A stretch of 64,000 nucleotides of DNA from Gonium pectorale. Lineage: Eukaryota; Chlorophyta; Chlorophyceae; Chlamydomonadales; Volvocaceae. Where the stretch lies: contig LSYV01000002.1 in the NCBI GenBank assembly GCA_001584585.1, positions 5,949,019-6,013,018 of the forward strand. The letters run 5' to 3'. The position numbers were made by a program, and so were the translations under genes. This document shows, piece after piece, positions 1-10,727 of the stretch. Position 1 is the stretch's first letter, and each line of letters opens with the position of its first letter. A model generated the notes under the pieces. That model was not told where the DNA came from, did not search any database, and was given only the letters and a program-made list of their open reading frames with translations.

Positions 1-600
1 AGTTGATGCCAAGTGCGAGGGCAGCGTGGAGGACTTGGGGGCTTGGGGGCTCGGGGGCCCTGGCCCATGCGTCCCGAGACATGCCATCGGCTGCAGTGCG
101 GACGCTCGGGGTGGGGGGAAGGGATCCGGCCACTTGCCGCGAACCGGGCGCATACAACATACATTATACGTAGCGTCTGCTTGCCGCAGGCCTTATCTGA
201 GTGAGGTCTGTGGGCGCAATGTGGTTCTGGAGCTACACGGAATGAGTGGGCTCCAGGAAGGGCCTAGGGCCCCGTGCCTGAGCGCCGAAGTCCCAAGCCA
301 ACCTCGCCCTCGCCCCTGACCCCTTCCCATACACAACTCCTGCAAACCTTTGCCCCCCACAATGGACTAGTATGCAATAGAACACGTTGTCTTGGCCGGG
401 GGTGACCAGGAACACAGGAATGTCCAGTTTGGCTGTTCCTCAAGCCCCAGCGAGCCTGGCCCCCGCACCAGGCAGACAGCCATGGCATTCACCAGCGGAC
501 GAAGCAGACCGAGCGGTCATGACGCAGGAAATGTACGCGGACTCGCCCAAACACCCGGTTCGGTCTTCTGTTGACGGAGACGTCGCTCCCTGCTGCCCAG
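1..600 (+). other. Unresolved 5' region of the HAC gene
   Basis: This stretch should hold the promoter, 5' UTR and/or first exon(s) of the acetyltransferase. An open frame from 420 reads MSSLAVPQAPASL and runs to 719 in a different phase from the exon at 601. It could supply N-terminal residues through an unseen intron, but no splice pair is convincing. Position 599-600 (CCCAG) looks like an acceptor for the first recognised exon. Nothing else is supported. Confidence 0.4.
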
Positions 601-3600
601 ATTCCGCATATTTCAAGCCAAGCGACCATCAGCACAGAACTATAATGCAAAGCTGCCGGAGTTCGTCAAGCGGCTGGAGGATGGGCTCTACCGGTCTGCA
701 AACAGCAAGGCGAGTTTAGGTGGAGGCCCCCAGGGCGGTTCCCTGCCTGACTGCAATGGCTAATTTGCGTAGGAGGAGTACACGGACTTGAAAACGCTGG
801 AGCAGCGTCTCCACGACGTTGCCAAGCGCTTCAACCCGAAGCCCAACCAGGCGCCCCAGCAGGGAGGAGTGTTGCAGGCGATGCCCCCGAACGGCCTGCA
901 GCAGCCCGCAGCTCAAGCTAGCCACATGGCAAATCTGCCGGTCCAGGGCATGCAGCAGCAGTTCCAGGGGCAGTCCATGCAGAACCAAGGCTTCATGCCC
1001 AACAGCGGGGGCCTGGGGATGGGCCTCCCCGACCCGCTGCGTGGCCAGATGCCAAATATGATGCAATCGCAGCCTATGCAGCAGCTGGACGCATCAAGCC
1101 AGTACCCCCAGCTGCTTGGCGCAAACAACCCAGCCTTCAACCCCAGCGCCGCGATGCCCCAGGGCGTCATGAGCAATGGCGCACCGGTCCTCATACGCGG
1201 CCAGAGAGACTGGAACGGCAATCCGGCGCAGCAGCTGCTCGGAGTGAGTCGCTGTTGGCCATGTGTGCGACTTGTTCTATTGGTTCGAACGCACTTTGCC
1301 TGTCGCAGGGACAAGGCCAGCAGTCCATGGGCGGCAAGCTGACCATCAACGGTAAGAATTCGGCAAGCGCCGTCCGTGGAGCATGGCATGTACCGAAGCG
1401 CGCCCCGCCCCCCTCCATGCAGGAATGCTCCCCGGCCAGCTCGCAACTGGTTCGGGCATGATTCCGCAGCAGCAGCCGCTGGGGCAGTCCGGGTTTGTGC
1501 CCAACAGCTCAGCCAACGGCGCGGGCATGGTCCCTGTGGGGAACACGGGTATGGTCCCCAACGGCGGCATGTTGGCCGGCGGCGGCATGGTCCCTAACAA
1601 CGGCATGATGCCCGGCGGAGGCATGATGCCCAACGGGGGCATGGTGCCCAACGGGGGCATGGTGCCGAACAACGGGATGATACCCAGCGGCGGCATGGTC
1701 CCTAACGGCGGCATGGTGCCCAGCAGCGGCATGGTCCCTAACGGCGGCATGGTGCCCAGCAGCGGCATGGTCCCTAACGGCGGCATGGTGCCTAATGGCG
1801 GGATGGTGCCGCCAGGAGGCATGGTCCCTACTGGCGGCATGATTCCTAACGGCAACATGGTCCCCAACGGCGGCATGGTCCCCAACGGCGGCATGATCCC
1901 CAACGGCGGCATGGTACCAAATGGCGGCATGGTACCGAACGGCGGCATGGTGCCGAACGGCGGGATGGTCCCCAACGGCGGCATGGTCCCTAATGGGGGC
2001 ATGGTACCGAATGGTGGGATGGTGCCTATGAACCCCGGCATGTCGATGGGGGCTGCCGGCTCTCCGCTGCTCAACAACATGGGCAACTTCCCGGGCTCGC
2101 AGCACGGACCGAATGGAGGTGAGCTTTAAATCGGGCGACGGTATGTTGCTCAGACAGTGCCGAAAGCCCCATGCCCCTCTTCGCGCTGCAGGCATGATGG
2201 GCAACGGTATGCCGGGCATGGTGCCGGTTGGCGGCGGGATGAACAACCCTGCTACGCTGCCCGGCATGATGCCGGTGGGCAACAGCTTTCCAGGGCCCTC
2301 AGGCGCCGGGGCGCTAGCTCAGAACAGCAACATGCCAGCGCAGATGCCCAACGCTGGCGGCATGTTAGGTACGTACAGCCCGGCGTGCTCATCCTTTGCT
2401 CTTGTCAATTCTAGCCTGACTCTTCATATTTACGCAATAGGCATGCCAGGGGGCATTTCGGAGGACATCAATCCCAAGGTGCAGGAGCAGTACGTGCAGA
2501 AGCAGCAGCGGTGGCTCCTGTTTCTCCGCCACTGCGCCAAGTGCCGGGCACCCGGGGAGGACTGCCAGCTGAAAACGCAGTGCAAGTTCGGCAAGCAGCT
2601 ATGGGCGCACATTTTGGCGTGCCAGAACTCACAGTGCGAGTACCCGCGCTGCAGCAGCTCGAAGGAGCTCCTCAAACACCACCAGAAATGCCAGGTGGGC
2701 ATTGCTATGTTACATCGGAATTTGCAGAATCCTAATTAATTAGGAGATAGGAGATAGGGGCTAGCTCTTCCTCCTTGCTGGCTTCTGATGCGAGGATCAT
2801 GTGCTGGGCTCGCAGGCGCCGGCGTGCCCCATTTGCACGCCTGTCAAGGAGTACGTGAAGAAGACGCGGACTATGACGCAGCAGCAACAGCAGCAGCAGC
2901 AACAGCAGCAGGGTGTGGGCCAGAGCTTCCTGCCGGAGCAGCAGGGGAACATGATGCCCGGCGGTATGATGCAGCAGCAACAGCAGGTGAGGCTGCATAT
3001 GTGACGTTTGTACGTTGGTACAGGATCGCTGCGACGCAAAGGCCCCTGTCCTTCTTGAACGCTAAGGTGCAGCTGCTAGTCTCGAGCGCTCTGTCCGCTG
3101 TTCTCCTCCCTCTAGGTGATGCGAATGAACTCGGGACTCGGTGGGCAGAAGCGGCCCCATGAGATAATGGGCGGCGGCGTGGGCATGCCCGGCGGCAGCA
3201 TGGAGGGCGCAGGCCGGATGGTGCCGGTGCCGGGTATGGGCATGGGCGACCCGATGTCGGGGCAAATGCAGCAGGCTCAGCCGGTGCAGGCGCCGGTGCA
3301 GGCGGGCTTGATGCCTGCGCAACAGCCGGCGCCCAAGCGGCCCAAGAACGAGGACGTCCTGCGGCAGGTGCGTGGGACGGGTTGTAAGGCCAAGCGCGTG
3401 GGGCATAATGCAAGGCCAAACGAATGCACGAGCACATCATATGATGCTGAGTGAATCGCATTATCGATTTTGTCTCGAGAAACTCCTCGCAACCTCCACA
3501 GAACACTGGCACGTCGTTGCTGGAGACGTTCGATGCAAAGCAGATTCGGGTGCATGTGGACCTCATACGGGCAGCGGCCGTGACGCAGAAGGCGCAGCAG

Positions 3601-6600
3601 CCGCCGCCCCCAGATCTGAACGACGCGTGCAAGGTACGTCGGGCGCCTAGGCCTGGGCGCCGGGCAAAAAGCGTTGCGATGGGCTGGGACATCCGCCGCG
3701 TCAGTAGGCAATGCCTCTGGCCTTCAGCAAGAAAGCCAAACAAAGTTGTGGCTGGAGGGCCCTGAACTCGGACGCTGTAGCTCCAGAGCCCTTGACTCGG
3801 ACGGATGTGCACGTATGCCCTGTCCGGTATTTGTGCAGATTGTGTATCCTTCTTTTACCAGCTTGGGGTTTCCTTGGAACGCGTCCACAGGTCTGCCTGC
3901 TCACAAAGCTGTCGTTCGAGCCGCCTGTCCTGTACTGTTCATCGTGCGGGCTGAAGATCAAGCGCGGCCAGATCTTTTACAGCACGCCGCCGGATCACGG
4001 GAACGACCTGAAGGGCTACTTCTGCCACCAGTGCTTCTCCGATCAAAAGGGGGAGCGAATCGCGGTGGAGGGCGTGTCCATCAAGAAGACGGACCTGGTG
4101 GTGAGCTGGGACGCAAGTGTGCGGGCGGGATGGGCAGCGGCAAGACGAGGTAATCGACGAACATAGTTGGTGTGGAATTCGCGCAGCGTGCACATCCCCA
4201 AAATTATTAGAGTCCTTCGAGCCTTGGTAGCTGCGGCCAGCGGTGACTGTCCCAAGCCGAAGGCAGTTGATTCGCTTGGGACTCGCATGCTAGACTGATC
4301 AGCGTCGTACTGAAGCTGAGCGGATTCCGCGTGCAGAAACGGAAGAACGATGAGGAGATTGAGGAGGGCTGGGTGCAGTGCGACAACTGCGAGGGCTGGG
4401 TGCACCAGATTTGCGGCATGTTTAACAAGGGCCGCAACAACAACGACGTGCACTACCTCTGCCCGGACTGCCTAGCGGTCGGCTACGAACGAGGGCAACG
4501 CCAACGGACAGAGGCAAGTTTGGTCTTGGCGGGGCTGCACGTGTTGGGTATCACGCCCTGGACGGCTGCTTTGCGCTAACAAGGGGCATGGTTGCGCATC
4601 TTTCTCATGCAAGTCGTTTGCTGCATTCATTCAATCTGTCCAGATTCGGCCTCAAGCCATGCTCGAAGCTAAGGACCTGCCGACCAGCAAGCTTAGTGAA
4701 TGGATCACGGAGCGCCTCAATCGGGAGCTGGAGCGGGAACGCATACGGAGAGCAGAGCAGCAGGTGAGGGGTTCCGATGTCGAGGTTGGGCCGTGGGCAG
4801 TTGTGGCATAGGCTTACGCCTGGGTCACCAGAACCGAAGTCGGTTTGCACCGGGTGACCATGACGGGGCGTTGATGTATGTATGTACGGAGTATGAAAGC
4901 GTCTGGCTCATAGAACGTTTTGCTGGTGGCGAGGAGTGCACGCGCGGTCAGTAATGCTACGGCCGCGAAGGGTATTGTTGCGGGACTCGGGGTTTGCGGC
5001 CCCTCTTATCCAGCGGTTTCGTCTTGCTGCCATGCACATCAAGAGACACACGGGCACTCGTACATCGCTTTGGCCGCTATGCTTTTACCAGGCAGCACTG
5101 CCCCTTTGGTCCCTTGTTGCAGGGCAAGCAACCGTACGAGGTGCCCCCGCCGGAACCATTGACGGTGCGCATGATTAACAGCGTCATGAAGAAATGCGAG
5201 GCTAAGCCCAAGTTCCACGAGACCTTCGCCGCGGACGGCTACGCCAGCGAGTTCCCGTACCGCCAGAAAGTGCTGCTGCTCTTTCAGTCGCTGGACGGTG
5301 TGGATGTCTGCCTCTTCTGCATGTACGTGCAGGAATACGGCAAGGACTGCCCGGCACCCAACACCAACGTCGTGTATCTCTCGTACCTTGACTCGGTCAA
5401 GTACTTCCGGCCTGAGATCCCCTGCGCGCTTGGGCCCAACGTGTCGCTGCGCACGTTTGTGTACCATCAGCTGCTCATTGCCTACGTGGAGTACACGCGG
5501 AACATGGGCTTCGAGCAGATGTACATATGGGCCTGCCCGCCTATGCAGGTGAGCCCGGACGGCAGATGAGCAGCTGTCTGGTTCCCCCATACAGCCTGGC
5601 CTGTCTTGGCGCATGAGCCCCGGACTTTGAATCGCGTCCTGTGTTGTATATACTAGGTTTGCAAACGGTCACACTTGCCTGCCACGCCGCGCCAACTCGC
5701 CGCGCCAAAACTGACTGTATGTCTTGACCGACCGCTTCCCTGCTGCAGGGCGACGACTACATCCTGTACTGCCACCCCACCAAGCAGAAGACGCCGCGCT
5801 CCGACCGGCTGCGCAACTGGTACATCGATATGCTCAAACTGGCGCGCGAGGAGGGCATCGTGGTGCACCTGTCGACGCTGTGGGACACATACTTCGAGGG
5901 CGGGCGCGACCACCGCATGGAGAAGTGCAGCGCAACCTACATCCCCTATATGGAGGGCGACTACTGGCCGGGTGAGCGGATCAAACTAATGTTGACAGCA
6001 GAAGATCCTCCAAAGGCTGCCGATATCAGCGGGGCGACGACCGTGTAGAATGTTCTCTAGAAATATATAGTAGTCTTTGTTGCTGCATGAAACCTGTTTT
6101 CCCGCGTTTGCCTATCTCAGGCGAGGCGGAAAACCAGCTGGCGAACATCACCGACGCGGCGCGCGGTGGTAAGGGGCCGAAGAAGGGTGCCGTTAGCTCC
6201 ACTGGCGCTGCGGTGCCCAGCCGCAAGGCGGGCTCCAAAGGCAAGCGCTACGGCGGCGGGCCCGCCACCACGGACGAGCAGCTCATGTCGCGGCTGGGCG
6301 AGATCCTGGGCGGCAACATGCGAGAGGACTTCATCGTGGTTCACATGCAGCAGCCCTGCACCTTCTGCCGCACGCACATCCACGGGCCCAACATTGTGTA
6401 CCGGTGAGTTCCGCGTCCTGAAGGGGAAAAGCGTGCGCACTGTCTGGTATGGACCTCAAGACGTCTTAACTGCCTCAATCTGCCTGATTGCATGTTGCAC
6501 GCTCTTGTTTACCACCGCCACTTGACCATTATGGCTCTCACACTCCTCCTTTGGTCCGTAGGTACCGGGTGCCGCCCGGCGCGACGCCGCCCAAGGCCGC

Positions 6601-8157
6601 CCCCGAGCGAAAGTTTGAGGGCATAAAGCTTGAGGGCGGTGGGCCGTCTGTCCCGGTGGGCACCGTCTCCTCGCTCTCCATATGCGAGGCGTGCTTCCGG
6701 GACGAGGAGAGCCGCGCGCACAACGGGGGACAGCTGCGCCTGCCTGCTGGGGTACACACCACCGATCTGGTGATGGAGCGCCTGGAGCAGCACCCCGTTT
6801 GGGAGCGCGACCCAGACGGCGATATGGACAGCGAGTTCTTTGAGACGCGCCAGGTGCGCTCATGCATGTTTGACCAAGAGTAGGGGTAAAAGCATTGACT
6901 TGCAGTGATTGGGGCGGGCCCTTGTGGCCCTGTCATGGTAGCGTCACTAGAAGAGTGTGCTTGATACGGGGACTGGGATAGCGGCGCCAAGTTTACTGTG
7001 TTGGCTCTCCAGAGGAAGAGCTGGATGTGTGCATGGCCTGTCCAACCTCTTGCTTCACTGTTGCCAACCGATTTGTGGCTTGGGCTGCCCTTGCAGACTT
7101 TCCTGTCGCTGTGCCAGGGCAACCACTACCAGTTCGACACGCTGCGGCGCGCCAAACACAGCAGCATGATGGTGCTGTACCACTTGCACAACCCGCACTC
7201 ACCCGCCTTTTCCAGCAGCTGCAACCTGTGCCAGGCGGAGATCGAGCCGGGCCATGGCTTCCGGTGCACGGTCTGTAACGACTTCGACATCTGCGCCAGC
7301 TGCAAGCACAACGTGGGCCACATGCACCCCGTCGTGGTAAGCCTGCGCATGACGCGCACAAAGCAAGCGGAAGGTGTGCCAACAAGCACGCATCATCCTT
7401 TACGCGTTTAGACGTTGAAGACTCTGTTGATAGTTATATGGACGCACATCGCCACCCGGCCATGCGTTGACCGTGATCACCTGTCCTTGCTTTGCTCCAC
7501 AGCCGCACAAGCGCGCGCTGGACGAGACGCGGCAGCGGCTGACGGAGGCGGAGCGGCGCGAACGCAACGAGGCGCTGCAGCGCACCCTGGCGCTGCTGGT
7601 GCACGCGTGCAACTGCCCCAACAACAGCGGCTGCCAGAGCAACAGCTGCCGCAAGGTCAAGCAGCTGTTCCAGCACGCAATGCACTGCCCGGTCAAGGTC
7701 TCGGGCGGCTGCCAGCTGTGTCGCCGCACGTGGGGCCTGCTCAGCATGCACGCAAAGAGCTGCACGCGTGCGGACTGCACCGTGCCGCGCTGCAAGTGAG
7801 AGGGGGCTTGGATCCTAGGGCAAACGTGTTTGTTTGCCTGGGGGTTGGAAGTTGGAAAGCGCGCGCGATGATATGGTGTTCACATTGAGCGCTGTCAACA
7901 AGCACATGGGCTGGCCATATGCTTGCAGGTCAACGCTGTGCTACATGCAGTCATACTATTGCTGCAGTGATCACGAACTTGTCATGCCCTTATCTGGGAA
8001 TGCTGTCTAACGTGTGCCGTGATGGTTGCTTTGTCGCAGGGAGCTCAAAGAAATGCGGCGGCGGCAAGCCAACCGCCAGGAGGACAAGCGTCGCGCCGCG
8101 TACGCCGCCATGCTGCGCAACCAGATGCAGCAACAGCAGCAGCCGCGGCCGATGTAG
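601..8157 (+). CDS. HAC1: p300/CBP-type histone acetyltransferase (plant HAC class)
   Basis: Nuclear lysine acetyltransferase of the p300/CBP family that acetylates histones as a transcriptional co-activator. About 19 exons can be followed (601-709, 773-1243, 1309-1351, 1423-2118, 2192-2368, 2441-2694, 2816-2986, 3116-3367, 3502-3633, 3891-4100, 4337-4513, 4644-4763, 5123-5548, 5749-5971, 6121-6403, 6562-6853, 7097-7336, 7503-7795, 8040-8157). Order: a short plant-HAC-like motif ([14 protein letters not shown], across the 709/773 junction), Met/Gly/Asn/Pro repeats, TAZ1 zinc finger (2487-2694), polyQ, PHD finger ([16 protein letters not shown], 4367-4480), KAT11 catalytic domain (5123-6403), ZZ finger ([16 protein letters not shown], 7220-7336), TAZ2 (7503-7795) and a basic tail. 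No bromodomain was seen, as in plant HACs. The 5' exon or exons before 601 are not resolved and may lie in 1-600. Two introns begin with GC. Family assignment is very secure; the exact N-terminus is not. Confidence 0.93.
710..772 (+). other. GC-AG intron in the HAC gene
   Basis: Exon end AACAGCAAG is followed by GCGAGT, and the intron ends GCGTAG before GAGGAGTAC. Joining them restores the plant-HAC-like peptide SANSKEEYTDL. No GT donor in the neighbourhood keeps both the frame and the homology, so a GC donor is the best reading. Confidence 0.8.
1540..2040 (+). repeat. In-frame 18-bp minisatellite encoding GGMVPN repeats
   Basis: Within HAC exon 4 there are more than 25 near-identical 18-bp units of the type ggcggcatggtccctaac, encoding Gly-Gly-Met-Val-Pro-Asn with variants (GGMMPN, SSGMVP, GGMIPN). 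Length differences are multiples of three, so the frame stays open. The repeat also keeps long spurious open frames on the opposite strand, which are not genes. Confidence 0.9.
4514..4643 (+). other. Second GC-AG intron in the HAC gene
   Basis: The PHD-finger exon ends with ACAGAG followed by GCAAGT, the consensus for GC donors. The intron ends TGTCCAG before ATTCGGCCT. The join is phase 0 and gives [18 protein letters not shown], matching the order expected of plant HACs (a conserved AKDLP motif follows the PHD finger). Confidence 0.75.
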
Positions 8158-9202
8158 CCGGGTGGTGCACATGGCGCCCTTTGCGCTGCTGCTGCTGCGG
8201 CGGCCGCCATGGGGGTTGGGCGCAAAGAGCGCTAGCAGCCCCGAAGCGTTAGCAGCCCACGCCGAGGCCTAGGGGGGCGCTTAGGGCTGCCGCTCGTGGA
8301 TTCAGTCTTGGGGGCAGGCTGCGGCCAGATTCCCAAGATTGGGGCGGGACTCAGTCTCCACTTGCAAGGTGTGCATTGTATTTCGTCACCGCAGGACGGA
8401 GGCACGGTGTGCATGTCTTCGTCGCATGTACCTCAGTTCATGAGATTATTGCGCTCCCGTGTGGCAGACCCTGCGGCCGGGACGTCGTCGTGGGCGATCG
8501 GGATAATGATGTCTGCTAGCATCTTTAGGGCTACCCGGATGTCTTCGGGTATTAGGTAACCTTACGTTGAACCCTCGGGCGCGCCTTGTGCAGGCCTCGT
8601 TGTATGCGGGTCTGGTGCGCCGAAACCTGGATTTTGCCTTGTGCGCAGTGCGGGTGCTGTAATCGGCCGGGGCACGGAGAACTCAGGGGTAAGGTTTTGA
8701 CACCATTATATGTTAGTGTTGGGGATGTGCATGTCCCTTGTGCTCCCTTTCGTTGTGACGCTACTTCGTTCTCAAGACTGTGAAAGCGTTGGGCATACAC
8801 TGCGGGGTATGAGGAGGACCTACCTCTTCAACGGAGTTCGTTGAGTGTTTCTGTTTTGTGAGAAGTGTGAAGTGTTTAAGAGTTCCAACTTTCTAAAGCA
8901 CACCGTCGCCACAGCCTTTTACCCGGTCCACGCTGCTTACAGGCCACGATGGCCGCACGCTTCAACTATATGGGCCTCCTTTTTTCGTGGTTTGTACTTT
9001 TTTACGCATCCCTTGCGATGCCACGCCAAATGCGAACGACTGATTGACTATGTAACCTACCGAAACGGATGAGACCGCTGCTTTGGCGCCCAGCCGACCC
9101 TTTCATGAGGCCTCGGGGCACACACGCCCATGCTGGACAAGCATGCGGCATGGCCCGCCTGCTCACCCGGCGCCCTGCTGGCAGCACCGCACCTAATGGT
9201 GT

Positions 9203-10140
9203 GTAGAAAAAAGAGACAGAAAGAGGGAGCCCGCCTCTACGACCATACACGCCCGAAGGCGCGACGTATTCAATAGGGCGGGCGGGTACAGAGCAAGACA
9301 TGTGACGTTCGTCCCGCCCCCCAAAAGACCGGTCTACCAGCTCATGTAGAGGTAGCCCTTACTGTTTCTGTATTGGCATGCAGGAGCTTTTCATACCTAA
9401 CGGCTGAGCCTGCAGAGGGCTGGGCGTCCGCCGGTTTAGTGACCGCTGGGCCCCAACCGGCTGCAAGTCGACGACATCGCACAGGCACTACCCACCAACT
9501 TGAGCCAAGTGCATGCCACGCCCCTGTAAGGTGGTCCCTCTGGAAGAGCCCATATGCTCATGTTTGCTTTTCGCCCGTCTTGCCGTGTACCAACCGACCC
9601 CATTAGTAATGCCGCGCCAGAGGGTACGAAGGTCAGGAGAGATGTCTCCTTCCTGCGTCCTGCCGTACCCTCCTACCAACGGCCCCTCCCAACCCACCGC
9701 TTCACCGCCATGCGGCCTGCTACGCCGGCATACTCTACCGGTCCTTCGGCGCTCAGCTACTGGGGAGGGAGCGCTTTGGCCTGCCTCTCCGACCGCTGCC
9801 TGCAACAACGATATCTTACTCCGTTTATGCAGTCGCCCTTACTTTAAGGTTTGCATACGGCCGAGTTGGCGGGCTGGGCGCACGCCGGTCTGGTAGCCGT
9901 TGAGCGCCGTCGGACCGGTGGCCATGACGACAACACCGACGAGTAACCTTGCAACTAGCAGTCCACCAGGTGAAGTCCGACAAACCGTGTAAGCTGGAAG
10001 CCGGTCTTTTTGGGGGGCGGGAGGAACGCCATCTGCCTTGCTTTTTACCCGCAAGCCCTGCTGGAAACGACGCGCCTTCGGGCGTGTATGACCATTTCCA
10101 TTTTTTCCTCCTCCCCGAAACTTTCTGGTTGTTGCAGCAC
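9203..10140. mobile_element. MITE-like element with ~130-bp imperfect terminal inverted repeats
   Basis: The sequence at 9203-9345 and the reverse complement of about 9990-10140 align along their length. Shared landmarks in order are an AGAAAG-type purine tract, CATACACGCCCGAAGGCGCG, a GGGC(G/T)TGCGGGT-like block, a GACGTTCGTCCC / GGCGTTCCTCCC block, and CCGCCCCCCAAAA followed by GACCGG. The ~650 bp between them shows no transposase. This fits a non-autonomous inverted-repeat element of about 0.94 kb. I could not identify a target-site duplication, so the ends are approximate. A related single arm lies at 35803-35950, and a shorter relative at about 50855-50920. Confidence 0.6.
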
Positions 10141-10160
10141 TCATCAACGGAATGACCTTC

Positions 10161-10272
10161 CGTACAAGTACACACAGGATACAAACCGTACAAGTAGCCA
10201 TATTAGTAATGATACAAGCTCGGCGCCAAACCATCGCGTCAACGGTACAAGTTGCCAAACTGTACAAGTTGA
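10161..10272 (+). repeat. Degenerate GTACAAG repeat cluster
   Basis: Five words of the form (C/G)GTACAAG(T/C), the third starting GATACAAGC, occur at about 10161, 10187, 10211, 10243 and 10260. Spacing is 17-32 bp, followed by differing A/T-rich tails. It resembles a decayed short tandem repeat next to the right end of the MITE-like element. Confidence 0.5.
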
Positions 10273-10727
10273 TGGCCTTTTCCAGACCGCTTCCGCAGTC
10301 CATAGGCAAGGAGTCCATGTACTGGTTCTCCAAGAAGGCCCCCTCCTCAAGGGTGGCTGATGCAGTACATACATGTGTGTACGACTCGCAACACGGCACC
10401 GCTCCAACGCTCCAGCATTCAAGAAATATCACTCCGCGAGCGATGTGGTGTCAACTTCACCCAATCTACACCACACAAAACCTGCGAACTCTCTAGTAAG
10501 CCGCACTCCAACGCCAGCACAGAGCCATAGCCATTAGGCCATAGCAAGCTGCTGCCCTTGCTACATACAGCCCCCAAAACCCTGTGCAGGTAACCCAACG
10601 ACACAACCGCTTGCGGGGAGGTCATTTGCAACCCACATCTCTTTTCTCCACATTCGCTCGCCCCGCTTCAGCGGTAGGCGCGTCCATCGGCTGGGCCCCC
10701 GTTGGGGAGCAGCCCATGGATGGCTCC

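Larger units (their letters stand above)
8158..10727. other. Intergenic region between convergent HAC and CPP1 genes
   Basis: No convincing gene. The left part should be the HAC 3' UTR; a TGTAA motif of the volvocine poly(A) type lies at 8658-8662. The centre (about 9200-10140) is a MITE-like element described separately. The right part (10161-10272) carries five loosely spaced copies of GTACAAG-type words, and the last stretch should be the CPP1 3' UTR. Confidence 0.6.

Noticed and set aside
1346..2282. Long minus-strand open frames opposite the HAC repeat array ([15 protein letters not shown])
   Set aside because: They arise because the 18-bp repeat has no stops in several frames. Splice sites and TAZ/PHD/HAT homology all support the plus strand.
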